Source: Tetmemena sp. SeJ-2015 (lineage: Eukaryota > Ciliophora > Spirotrichea > Sporadotrichida > Oxytrichidae). Taken from it: DNA of 14,881 bases. The notes below the pieces were generated by a model. The model was not told the DNA's origin, did not search any database, and saw only the letters and a list, made by a program, of their open reading frames with translations. Made by a program: the position numbers and the translations under genes. Position 1 is the stretch's first letter, and every line of letters starts with the position of its first letter. Positions 1 to 8,937 of the stretch are shown here, in pieces. The stretch spans positions 1-14,881 of the forward strand of contig JAJKFJ010009151.1 of assembly GCA_027382625.1 (NCBI GenBank), in the 5' to 3' direction.

Positions 1-1158
1 GTGGACTGGAGCGATACTCCCAGTTAAGAAACTCTAGACTTGCTGAATAAAAATTTATAGCCTTAATATCGTTTCTATTAAAAGTCGAAGTTTATGAATG
101 AAAACTTTATCTGGGCTTCTCCAAGTGGTGAGAAACCATAAGAAAGCAGAGACACGATTTCTTAAAATCACTTGCAGGATGAAGTTAGGTAAAACATTCA
201 GATCTAGAGCACCGCCTTCTCTTAAGCAACTTAAGAAGAAACTTCAAGGATCGCTGCCACCTTAAATTAAGTTTCAAATTAGGTCTCTTGCAATCTGAAA
301 GGCCAAGGAGGATTTATGGAAGGCGAAAATGGAGGTCATTAGAACTCTGCCAACAGTTTTATAGTTGGGGATATTTCCAAGTCTCCAGTGTTCCTAGCAA
401 TTATGAAGACTGAAGAGGATATAAAGGAGTAGCTCTAGTATGAACAAAACAAGATCTTTTATAATGAGTTTTATGTTAATGAAATATTTAAGAGAGGTCT
501 CCTGTTTTCTGTGAAAGACGAGCCTGAAGAGGAAGTCAAGAAGAACGCAGCTTAGTATCAACAAACTGATAAGAGGGTATAGAAGCCAATCCTGATAAAA
601 TCTGAAGAGGCAAATGATATGTTAACTATCATTTCATAGACCGATAAAATATATGATCACAGCCAACTCAAGAAAACCTTGACCCAGCAGTTGCCGATAG
701 CTAAAAACCAACTCACTGCCTTTTCCTCTAACTCGCATTCACAAGTTTAAGAAGGTGCTCATCTTCAACAGCCACTTCCACACTAACAGAATTCTTCTCT
801 TACTCACCATGAATCTCAAGCGCACGCAAGCTCGGTGGACCAAACTTCGAAAGGGGTGATTACTAAAAACATCCTCAAATACCAAATCAGGCAAGCGATT
901 CTTCTCGAAAATCATTTCAGCCATTTAGAGTTGAACAAACTCTGGCAGGCATTTGAACCTGAACGAGCTTTGCCAAGCGGATGCGGTAATAACATTGGTG
1001 ACCCCACAAAGAATTTCTGGAACCTCGATATATCGCGTAAACGGTATCAAGAGGGTCGTAAGAAATTTACAAATGCACTCGAAGTCTTTCTAGAAGAATG
1101 TGCACAAATTTCATTAGAGAGAGAGATCTGTGAAAAAGATGAATAGGAATATGATTGA
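1..1158 (+). CDS. Gln-rich protein of unknown function, 5' partial
   Basis: Read with TAA and TAG as Gln, one frame is open from base 1 to TGA at 1156-1158: 385 codons with many in-frame TAA/TAG. The start lies outside the window or is a Met at 94-96. No intron or IES is needed, unlike the other recognisable genes here. The protein is hydrophilic and rich in Gln, Ser, Glu and Lys, with acidic patches (DEPEEEV, KTEEDIKEQ) and a low-complexity middle. About the last 100 residues look folded. Residues 333-380 (bases 997-1140) align without gaps to residues 566-613 of the protein at 3052-4953: 17 of 48 identical, including GD..KN..NL, CAQ and E.E.CE.D. The two are therefore paralogues. I do not recognise the family. 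It could be a conserved macronuclear gene on a single MDS or a germline-limited gene. Confidence 0.8.
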
Positions 1159-1305
1159 GTATCAATTTAAGGCACTAATTATAAACTAAAAAATTCAATT
1201 AAAATTGTTCAATCTGTTAGCATCAAAACATCTAAGTATTTTTTATCTTTATTATATTTATTATATTTATTATATTTATCTATGAAATTATTATAAAGTC
1301 AAAAT
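1159..1305. other. AT-rich spacer
   Basis: No coding frame is supported. It holds the 9-bp repeat. The kinase homology begins abruptly at 1306 (CAGCAGTTTTC); upstream bases do not match those before the same point in the second kinase copy (5214). Confidence 0.6.
1248..1280. repeat. 9-bp tandem repeat TTTATTATA, about 3.6 copies
   Basis: Units start at 1248, 1257, 1266 and 1275, the last one partial. It sits in the AT-rich spacer just before the truncated kinase copy. Confidence 0.9.
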
Positions 1306-1724
1306 CAGCAGTTTTCACCAGGCTCTCGCAAGCTTGCATCCACATTGAAAAGGTGGCTAAATTCGCTCACGATGAGCACCTCGGCTACATCACTTCCTGT
1401 CCAACTAATCTTGGAACAGCGTTGAGAGCATCAGTCCACATCCACCTCCCACTCTTGGGAGAAAGAAAGGAAGAATTCTAGGCCATCGCAGATCAGTTCC
1501 ATGTGCAAATTAGAGGAGCTCATGGCGAACACACAGAAACCAATGACCACATCTATGACATCTCCAACAAGCGAAGACTCTGAAGATCTGAAGTTGACCT
1601 CGTACAAGACATGTATAACGGAGTCAAGGCTATGATCCTCAAAGAAAAGAGCCTCAGACCTCCTAAGGAAAAGACAAAGGGTGTGGAAGTTAATGTTGAA
1701 GAAACGAAAGCGGAAGAAGAGAAT

Positions 1725-1766
1725 ATTCATTAATGATCTTGAGATTATAATTATGATAATCAAATT
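1725..1766 (+). other. IES, kinase copy 1, pointer ATT
   Basis: Repeats at 1725-1727 and 1764-1766; 39 bp is removed. The interior carries two in-frame TGAs. Removal joins the acidic linker (EEE) to [11 protein letters not shown]. It matches 5631-5671 in copy 2. Confidence 0.75.
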
Positions 1767-1968
1767 TGCAGATGCGGACCTCATCTTGAAAACCCAACTC
1801 AACTCAAGGGAAAGAGTCTCTACTTCCCACCAGGAACCAAATCCCTTCTCGCCAAGTTCTGCACCAAGGAATTGTGGATGGCAAACAAAAAGAAGAAGGA
1901 TCAGTTCGGATTCTCTTTCAAGCAAGCTATATTCTCAGGCTGCAAGAATATTGACTTTGGTATCGGAG

Positions 1969-2007
1969 TTTATGCTTTATAAAAGTTTCTTGTGACTTAT
2001 TTATGCT
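1969..2007 (+). other. IES, kinase copy 1, pointer TTTATGCT
   Basis: Repeats at 1969-1976 and 2000-2007; 31 bp is removed. The join restores the kinase motif GVYAGS. No GT..AG ends are present. Confidence 0.9.
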
Positions 2008-2203
2008 GGTTCGCAAGACTCTTATACTGTATTCTCAGACCTGTTTAACCAAATTATCAAAGAATATCATGGCCATGACCAGTAAATGCGAATTATGTGA
2101 GCGACATGTACAGTTCAAAGCTTCACTGTCCTCCACTCTTTGAGGAGGGCGACCCAGCAAACATGATCGTGAGTACAAGAATTAGGGTGGGCAGAAACCT
2201 GGT

Positions 2204-2239
2204 TGATTTAATTATGCGTTTACAATTGTATCTATGATT
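2204..2239 (+). other. IES, kinase copy 1, pointer TGATT
   Basis: Repeats at 2204-2208 and 2235-2239; 31 bp is removed. The join restores [14 protein letters not shown]. Confidence 0.9.
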
Positions 2240-2416
2240 ACCCTCTAGGGCCGGGTCTGACGAAGGAGTAACGACTTGACATTGAAGAAAAGGTTGCTGA
2301 TGCTTTGACTTCGTTTGATGGAGATCTGGCTGTCAAGTTCTACGCTCTTAACTCGCTCGCAGAGGAAGACAGGAAGCAACTTATCGATGATCACTTCTTG
2401 TTCAAAGAGGGCGACA

Positions 2417-2455
2417 GATTAATTCTTGTGATGCCTTTTATAGAAATTGAGGATT
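2417..2455 (+). other. IES, kinase copy 1, pointer GATT
   Basis: Repeats at 2417-2420 and 2452-2455; 35 bp is removed. The join restores [16 protein letters not shown]. Confidence 0.9.
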
Positions 2456-2610
2456 CCTCGAGGCATGCGGTTTGAACAGAGACTGGCTAGAAGGAAGAGG
2501 AATTTTCCACAACGAGAATAAGACATTCTTGGTTTGGGTCAACGAGGAGGATCAACTACGAATCATTTCCATGCAGCAGGGTTGCGACATCGGAGCAGTG
2601 TTCGAGAGGC

Positions 2611-2659
2611 TAAACAGAAATATCCTTGCCTGTAATCGCATGTTTATGCTTAAGTTTTA
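2611..2659 (+). other. IES, kinase copy 1, pointer TA
   Basis: TA at 2611-2612 and 2658-2659; 47 bp is removed. The join restores [13 protein letters not shown]. The minimal pointer makes the exact edge less certain than the others. Confidence 0.75.
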
Positions 2660-2711
2660 TCAAGAGCATGCGCCCACATCGAGAAGACTGTGAAGTTCTC
2701 TCACGATGAGC

Positions 2712-2728
2712 ACTTTAATTTTTAACTT
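2712..2728 (+). other. 13-bp IES, kinase copy 1, pointer ACTT
   Basis: Repeats at 2712-2715 and 2725-2728; only 13 bp is removed. The join restores [13 protein letters not shown] (G to E relative to copy 2). Confidence 0.85.
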
Positions 2729-2876
2729 GGAATACATTACGTCCTGCCCGACTAACCTAGGCACTGCGCTTCGTGCTTCAGTGCACATCAGACTGCCAAA
2801 GTTGGCGCAGAACATGGAAGCATTCCAAGCCATAGCTGACTAATACCACGTGCAGATCATAGGTATCCACGGAGAA

Positions 2877-3051
2877 TATTTGTCATTCTTTATGAATATA
2901 AATATTGTTTAAATCATCTAAATAATTTTAAAGAAGACCTTTTCAAAATTTTATTTTCTTCAATGCCTCTAATATTTAAATTTTCATTTTCTGTAATGAA
3001 TTTAAATTCAAATTTATTAATAAGATTTAATCAATACAAAGATTGACTAAG
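2877..3051. other. AT-rich spacer
   Basis: Begins where kinase copy 1 loses similarity to copy 2. Very AT-rich; no coding frame or RNA gene is evident. Confidence 0.5.
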
Positions 3052-4953
3052 ATGTAGAACTAAATTATACAAGGAAGCAATAATTCAAGCATCGCTATAG
3101 GAGCAGTTCAGAATAATATGCCTATTAACGATTCTTTTAATTATCAAATTTTAAATTTTGATATTAGGATAGACTTTGCAGACCAATCTAACTTGGGTGA
3201 TACGGAAAAGGTTAAGGCCAAAGAAGTTAAGCAATAGAAGCAAGGTCTTATTTCTGACTTCAAGAGTTTTTAGAAATCTAAGCCTTTATAAAGGACTCAA
3301 ATTGCTCCTTAAGTTGTCCCGCATAGCATTGAAGAAGTTAAAGATGAGCAAAAAGAATTTGCAAACAAAGTCAAGAAGCCAAGATAGAAAAAGATTCAAC
3401 AGGCAGCGTCTTCCCCTCAAAGCTAAAAACAGAACTACTAGCATCATTAGCAAAATCCGGGCGCTCAAAACCAACTCAAGAGAAGGCATGGAGAGAGAGA
3501 TGAGAAAGCAAATGCTCACTTAATTTTTCAGTCTATTGATGAACAATTTATTTTGCGAAGGTAAAAATAATATCACCTTCAATCAGAGGAGGAAGCCTCA
3601 CCATCTCCAAAAAGAAGGCAAAATAAGGGGTTAAGAAAGGAGAGCGCTAGCCACAAAAAGAAACAGTAAGCTGCTACAAATAATATCAAAGAGCCTAATA
3701 TGCAAGGTGGATTTTCACAGCCTTAAGATTTAAGCGTCAGCATTAGAGATGCTCCTAGCTTTGGTGGAATGAATAAAAAATTAAGTTAAGCATTAGTTGA
3801 TCTGAAATTTGATTTTCCTTTTTAGATGAATCAATATGAAAGATCACCTGTTCATTCTTAAAAGGGTTAAAAAAACATGTTTAACATTCTTCAGGTTTCA
3901 ACAAACAAGCTATCTCGAGAAAATTCTCCTGACTTTGAGAGGCAAATTCAACTCAGTTAGTAGTAACTACAGCCAGCTTTATCTTCTTAGACAAGCATTC
4001 CACACACTATTACTTAATCAACAAATGTCTCATCACCCCCAGCCAAACTTAAAAGTTAGAGAAGTGCCTAAAAGGTTGGACAAAGCCAGACGCTCTCATA
4101 AAAATTAAAAACATCTCCTTTGAAGCAAATAGAGTTGAAAGAAGAGGAAAATGATTCAAATGAGTAGACCAACAGTTAAGAAATTATATCAATGAGTTTT
4201 ATTGATAGTTTTAACAGAAGGAATGATCAGAGTTAGTTAAAGAATCCACAGAAGGCCAGAGAAGCAGAGGAGAATAAGAGACCTCTGAACAATCCACCTG
4301 ATGGAAATTAAAACAAGAAGGCTTTGACAGATCCTCTGATGATTTATAAGCAGACTAACAGGGAATCTGATTTCCAATCAAACTTTTCAAATATATCCAA
4401 ATCATTTAATCCTCGCTTTGGAGAGACTTCTATCATCCCCCAAATTTAGCCATCATTTTGCACTCAACAAAGATGGATACCCTTTAACGGCAGCTCTCCC
4501 AGTCAACAGGAATAGTAATAACTAGAGGGTGAGGGAAATGAAGAAGCAGAATTACTGATAAAGGAGGAACCATTAAATCAACCCTTGGCAGACTAATAAC
4601 CTCTCACTTTAAACTCTCTCAAAAAGCTTATTATCAGATCTGGCAAAGTAGAGAAACGATTCACAGGAGTTTAGGAAGAAGTGAGATAGATAGGACTGAA
4701 ACTAGACCGTTTCTATGCTCAACCTGGTGCATCCAGCAAAAAGGCGGGAGACTTTAAGAAAAACTACTCAAATCTTGAATTGTCTTATGCAACTTATCCT
4801 GGAGTAGAATAGCAAATGCTAAAGGCTGTTCGAGAGTACTAGAAATTTTGCGCTCAGTATAAGCATGAGAAAGAGAAATGCGAAAATGACTTAAGAAATT
4901 GGAATGAATCAATATCTGAAGTCAAGACTCAAGAAATCAATGAGAATGAATGA
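3052..4953 (+). CDS. Gln-rich protein with conserved C-terminal domain, unknown function
   Basis: An uninterrupted frame runs from ATG 3052 to TGA 4951-4953 (633 aa), with TAA/TAG as Gln and no intron or IES. A downstream Met at 3118 is a possible alternative start. The N-terminal and middle parts are low-complexity and basic, with Gln, Ser, Asn and Lys runs. KRR and KKK clusters look like nuclear-localisation signals, and IKEEP and LKEEE patches resemble short acidic or sumoylation-type motifs; both readings are inference. Residues 566-613 align without gaps with the C-terminal region of the protein at 1-1158, with the same spacing of GD..KN..NL, CAQ and E.E.CE.D. The last 50 residues are charged and probably helical. 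It lies between the two kinase copies, in the same order as the first pair. I do not recognise the family. Confidence 0.85.
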
Positions 4954-5161
4954 AATAACAGTTTATGAAGGCTGTAAAATGTTTTTAGATTAAGTTTGGA
5001 ATGGTTATATGAAGCAAAATTAATAGAAATTTGTTGTTTTAAATTCAAGAGATTTTAAATTTTTACTTCTACATTGAAATTTTTGAATCATATGTTAGAT
5101 TACACAAAGAGAATTGCAAACCAAGAGCTTTCGGGGCAAAATAGTGAGCTATAAAAATTAA
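4954..5161. other. AT-rich spacer upstream of kinase copy 2
   Basis: No frame continues the kinase upstream: the kinase coding match starts at NEEDQL (5162), inside the first catalytic domain. The MDS boundary and its pointer should lie near 5150-5170. Confidence 0.5.
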
Positions 5162-6910
5162 AATGAAGAGGACTAACTGAGAATCATCTCGATGTAGAAT
5201 GGGGCAGATATTGCAGCAGTTTTCACCAGGCTCTCGCAAGCTTGCACCCACATAGAAAAGGTGGCTAAGTTCGCTCACGATGAGCACCTCGGCTACATCA
5301 CTTCCTGTCCAACTAATCTTGGAACAGCGTTGAGAGCATCCGTCCACATCCACCTCCCACTCTTAGGAGAAAGAAAGGAAGAATTCCAGGCCATCGCAGA
5401 TAAGTTCCATGTGCAAATTAGAGGAGCCCATGGCGAACACACAGAAACCAACGACCACATTTATGACATCTCCAACAAGCGAAGACTCGGAAGATCTGAA
5501 GTTGATCTCGTACAAGACATGTATAACGGAGTCAAGGCCATGATCCTCAAAGAAAAGACCCTCAGACCTCCCAAGTAAAAGACAAAGGGTGTGGAAGTCA
5601 ATGTTGAAGAAACGAAAGCGGAAGAAGAGAAAATTCATTTATGATCTTGATATTATAATGATGATTAAATTTGCAGATGCGGACCTCATCTTGAAAACCC
5701 AACTCAACTCAAGGGCAAGAGTCTCTACTTTCCACCGGGAACCAAATCTCTTCTCTCCAAGTTCTGCACCAAGGAATTGTGGATGGCAAACAAAAAGAAG
5801 AAGGATCAGTTCGGATTCTCTTTCAAGCAAGCAATATTCTCAGGCTGCAAGAATGTTGACTCTGGTATCGGAGTTTATGCTTTATTAAAGTTTCTTGTGA
5901 CTTAATTATGCTGGTTCACAAGACTCTTACACTGTATTCTCAGACCTGTTTAACCAAATCATCAAAGAGTATCATGGCCATGACCCAGTAAATGCGAAAC
6001 ACGTGAGCGACATGGACAGTTCAAAGCTTCACTGTCCTCCACTCTTTGAGGAGGGCGATCCAGCAAACATGATCGTGAGTACAAGAATTAGGGTGGGCAG
6101 AAATCTGGCTGATTCAATTAAGCGTTTACAATTGTATCTATGATTACCCTCTAGGGCCAGGTCTGAAGAAGGAGTAACGACTTGACATTGAAGAAAAGGT
6201 TGCTGACGCTTTGACTTCATTTGATGGAGATCTGGCTGGCAAGTACTACGCTCTTAACTCGCTCGCAGAGGAAGACAGGAAGCAACTTATCGATGATCAC
6301 TTCTTGTTCAAAGAGGGCGAAAGATTAATTATGTGATACCCATTATTGAAATTGAGGATTCCTCGAGGCATGCGGTTTGAACAGAGACTGGCTAGAAGGA
6401 AGAGGAATTTTCCACAACGAGAACAAGACATTCTTGGTTTGGGTCAATGAGGAGGATCAACTACGAATCATTTCCATGCAGCAGGGTTGCGACATCGGAG
6501 GAGTGTTCGAGAGACTAAATTTAAACATTTATGAAAGTCAAAGCTTTTTCAGGGTAAAGTTTTATCAAGGGCATGCGCCCACATCGAGAAGACTGTGAAG
6601 TTCTCTCACGATGAGCACTTTAATATTTAACTTGGGATACATTACGTCCTGCCCGACTAACCTAGGCACTGCGCTTCGTGCTTCAGTGCACATAAGACTT
6701 CCAAAGTTGGCGCAGAACATGTAAGCGTTCCAAGCCATAGCTGACCAATACCACGTGCAGATCAGAGGCATCCACGGAGAGCACTCGGAGACTGTGGACA
6801 GCGTATTTGACATTTCGAACAAGCGGCGCCTTGGTTTCTCAGAGGTGAGTCTTGTCCAGGATATGTACAACGGTGTCAAAGCTATGATAGAAAAAGAAAA
6901 GTCCCTTTGA
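5162..6910 (+). CDS. Multi-domain arginine/creatine-kinase-like protein, germline form, lacks its 5' part
   Basis: Phosphagen kinases transfer phosphate between ATP and a guanidino compound such as arginine, buffering ATP in the cytosol and cilia. After removing six IESs (192 bp) the frame is open for 518 codons to TGA 6908-6910. Domain 1 is only its C-terminal part: [11 protein letters not shown], then TSCPTNLGT with the reactive Cys near 5303. A charged linker (near 5560-5675) follows. Domain 2 is complete: [42 protein letters not shown] near 6443, and TSCPTNLGT near 6648. Key residues appear intact. The product therefore has at least two fused kinase domains, as known in some invertebrates and protists. 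The first part of domain 1 is not in this window, so its MDSs must lie elsewhere (a scrambled or dispersed gene) or this copy is truncated. Arginine versus another guanidino substrate cannot be told from sequence alone. Confidence 0.85.
5631..5671 (+). other. IES, kinase copy 2, pointer AAATT
   Basis: Repeats at 5631-5635 and 5667-5671; 36 bp is removed, including two in-frame TGAs. The join gives [15 protein letters not shown]. Confidence 0.8.
5875..5912 (+). other. IES, kinase copy 2, pointer TTATGCT
   Basis: Repeats at 5875-5881 and 5906-5912; 31 bp is removed. The join restores [10 protein letters not shown]. Confidence 0.92.
6110..6145 (+). other. IES, kinase copy 2, pointer TGATT
   Basis: Repeats at 6110-6114 and 6141-6145; 31 bp is removed. 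The join restores [13 protein letters not shown]. Confidence 0.92.
6323..6360 (+). other. IES, kinase copy 2, pointer GATT
   Basis: Repeats at 6323-6326 and 6357-6360; 34 bp is removed, one base less than in copy 1. The join restores [16 protein letters not shown]. Confidence 0.92.
6516..6564 (+). other. IES, kinase copy 2, pointer TA
   Basis: TA at 6516-6517 and 6563-6564; 47 bp is removed. The join restores [13 protein letters not shown]. The interior differs from copy 1 more than the flanks do. Confidence 0.78.
6617..6633 (+). other. 13-bp IES, kinase copy 2, pointer ACTT
   Basis: Repeats at 6617-6620 and 6630-6633; 13 bp is removed. The join restores [13 protein letters not shown]. Confidence 0.88.
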
Positions 6911-7176
6911 TTGAGAGTACTTAAATGATCTTTTTATTCGACGAATTTAGTTTACATTTATCTTTAAAATTTTTATTTACAATAGTTTTTTTGGAATGTA
7001 AAGGCTTATTACTCACGATAATTCATTTCTAAGACCAAAAACTATGCTATTATCATGAATTTTGAATTATCTTAGAAAAATAGATTTATAAATTTAGTTT
7101 TAATTAAGATTTGTTTATTTATGTTTTCTTTTAAATTTACATATAAAATATTTGTACTTGGTAACATTAAAAGTGG
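6911..7176. other. AT-rich spacer between convergent genes
   Basis: Lies between the 3' ends of the + strand kinase and the - strand START gene. Very AT-rich; no frame, RNA gene or telomere repeat seen. Confidence 0.5.
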
Positions 7177-8866
7177 TCATGAAATTAAAAGTATTTCATT
7201 AGATTGAGTCATAATTGTCATTATTGCTATTTTAAAGAGTATTTATATATGTATTTAATAATTTTATTGATGAATAATGTATTTGTTAACTTTCTTAGCC
7301 CATTCAAGCATGCCTTTAGGCAAAAACATTCCTATGATTGCTGGAGTAATCTTCACTTTAAGGTCACACTGCATCAACATCTAGTACATGATCTATTCAT
7401 CCTCCTCCCTTCTGTAAATCTTCCCAATGCCTATCTTTAAATAAGTAATTGCAATTTCATTTTCACATTCATGCCAATAATAGTCTTTGCTCTATCTACT
7501 TTAGGTTGGTTTGGCTTTATTGCTGAATCATCGGGGACTGTTGAATAGTAAACGTATAGCTCGTTATTCTTAGTGAACTTGATTTACTTATCTACGAAGT
7601 CTTTGTTGGAGCCGATTGGCGACTTATTCATCTGGTAATTGAAATACACGTTTTCATACAGAATAATAAGATTAGATACTCATAAAACCATATTCATGCT
7701 GCCCAATAGGTGTAATCTCATAAGCAAGAACGTCTTTGTCCCACTTCCTTCTGTGCTCAGTGCTGAAGATCTACAAATGTCATTTATAAGGAGTTTTCTT
7801 AAATTACTGTTTCGATGAGCTTATACATGCTGTAGAAAGATTTGAAGGTTGCCTCTACTTTAACGTATGGCAGGTTTTTATCGAACTAGCTTCCACCCTT
7901 CTTTAGCCAAACTATCACGCCTTCCTTGTTCAATTTCTAATCCCACAGCTTGAACTAACTCTCATCGTTTTCAAAAGCAAATTGAGAGTTGATGTATTTA
8001 GCTAACCCATTCTTAGTCTATACAGAACAACTTGGTTTAAATTATTCTCTTGAGAAATGAATCTTACGAATACCAAGTCATTCTCCATTTCGTTTCGGTG
8101 TTAAGACAACTCCACAATCTCTTGATCGTCATCTATTGCTAACTCGTATCTATCCAATTGATCCTCATTGTTCATCTTTGCTAATCTAAACATGCAATAA
8201 ATGAAGATGGTAATTAAGTGAATCCTTTGTCCAGTTTTTAAGCGCTTCTAATGCTCTTCTGATCTTCCTCCTATAAGCACTCAGAGTAATTCCTAAATTT
8301 TTTACTTATCCTTAAGTAGGTGCGGTATAAGTGTTGCGGACTGCTGTAGTATCATCATCTTCCAAGACGGCATCACATTTCTCACTCTCAAAATCTTCTA
8401 TGTTTCTAGCCGCAACTTTATTGCTTTTGACATTTATATCATAAAAAAAAGATTGAATCAAGAAAGAGATAAAGATCGACTCATGCATTTAATACATATC
8501 TATTGCCTAATTTTTAACCATATCATACTGGACTAGAGGTGTAGGTTCCTTGTGCTAAATTCTGCTAGCTTAATAATCTGAGGGCAACAGAGCTGTGTTA
8601 GATGTTCTGTCGTGGCAGCAGAAGGCAATGCGTTCCCCATTTAAAATCAAATCTAATACTCCTTGGTAATAAAGTAGATTTATTATACTACCTGAAACTA
8701 AATTACCATACTTATCTAAAATCAAAGAACATCAATCGCTTAACTGTTGAACTAATAGACTCTAGCAAAATTGAATTTGTGTTACAAATTATAAAATTCT
8801 TAATCTTAGAACAGCAATAGTATCTATCTCCCATTTATGCAGTTAGTTAGTTATTTGGTGAGCCAT
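7177..8866 (-). CDS. START-domain lipid-binding protein, germline form with six IESs
   Basis: START domains hold a lipid or sterol in a helix-grip pocket and move it between membranes or sense it. The gene reads from ATG 8866-8864 (MAHQITNQLHKW) to TGA 7179-7177. Removing six IESs leaves about 472 codons in one frame. The START domain is roughly the C-terminal 200 residues. Visible landmarks are FKLWDQKLNKEGVIVW, STEHRRKWDKDVLAYEI, ENVYFNYQMNKSPIGS followed by NKDFVDK, VYYSTVPDD, DRAKTIIG, and near the end LKVKITPAII and FLPKGMLEWAKKV. The N-terminal half is unrecognised, with one hydrophobic stretch (IFISFLIQSFFYDI) and an acidic patch (LEDDDTT). TATAAAG lies about 15 bp before the ATG. It follows the RING/kelch gene by 71 bp on the same strand. 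The N-terminal model and first IES are less certain than the START part. Ligand unknown. Confidence 0.82.
7427..7475 (-). other. IES, START gene, pointer GGCAT
   Basis: + strand ATGCC at 7427-7431 and 7471-7475; 44 bp is removed. The join gives AKTIIGIGKIYRREE. A 32-nt GT..AG intron also fits the frame but has a weak 5' site (GTGAAA) and leaves two extra residues. Confidence 0.75.
7653..7697 (-). other. IES, START gene, pointer ATGAA
   Basis: + strand TTCAT at 7653-7657 and 7693-7697; 40 bp is removed. The join gives IGQHENVYFNYQMNK, which fits the START pattern. Confidence 0.85.
7768..7816 (-). other. IES, START gene, pointer ATC
   Basis: + strand GAT at 7768-7770 and 7814-7816; 46 bp is removed. 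The join MYKLIFSTEHRRKWD keeps the START spacing exactly. A 37-nt GT..AG intron would add two residues. Confidence 0.7.
8008..8084 (-). other. IES, START gene, pointer AGAATG
   Basis: + strand CATTCT at 8008-8013 and 8079-8084; 71 bp is removed. The join gives EMENGLAKYINSQFAFEN. Confidence 0.85.
8176..8229 (-). other. IES, START gene, pointer CAAAG
   Basis: + strand CTTTG at 8176-8180 and 8225-8229; 49 bp is removed. The join gives ALKNWTKMNNEDQLDRYE. Confidence 0.75.
8714..8743 (-). other. Probable small IES (21-24 bp), START gene
   Basis: An in-frame TGA at 8734-8732 interrupts an otherwise continuous frame. Removing 21 bp (pointer GAT, + strand ATC at 8714-8716 and 8735-8737) or 24 bp (pointer TTA) clears it without a frame change. 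The exact edge is ambiguous. Confidence 0.55.
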
Positions 8867-8937
8867 TACTGAAGTGGCTTTATACAGGTATTTTTAAATG
8901 CCAAGTTATGCCCACAGGGATACTTGTGTGCGGGCTC

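Larger units (their letters stand above)
1306..2876 (+). pseudogene. Arginine/creatine-kinase-like gene copy 1, decayed
   Basis: Near-identical to 5214-6781 and collinear with it, including six IESs at matching positions. It covers the end of one phosphagen-kinase domain, a charged linker and most of a second domain. Kinase motifs are visible: SCPTNLGT (twice), [16 protein letters not shown] and VNEEDQL. It is broken in several ways. An in-frame TGA at 1581-1583 replaces a GGA Gly codon. One C is missing near 2080 (GACCAG versus GACCCAG), which leads to a TGA at 2098-2100. The 3' end stops about 45 codons short, where AT-rich sequence follows GGAGA at 2875. The 5' end starts later in the domain than copy 2. 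Because the IESs are retained, this is a DNA-level germline duplicate, not a retrocopy. It could still serve as alternative MDSs, but the lesions make a functional product unlikely. Confidence 0.85.

Noticed and set aside
739..1995. Short standard-code frames on either strand in the left part (e.g. 739-924 -, 1431-1925 -, 1681-1995 +)
   Set aside because: They overlap much longer frames that read through TAA/TAG, or are antisense or out-of-frame to clear kinase coding; 1681-1995 runs across an IES in the wrong frame.
1306..2876. Kinase copy 1 as a processed retrocopy
   Set aside because: It retains all six IESs and has no poly(A) tail, so it was copied as germline DNA.
8602..8820. 72-codon + strand frame
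   Set aside because: Antisense to the N-terminal part of the START gene, whose frame continues through it on the - strand.
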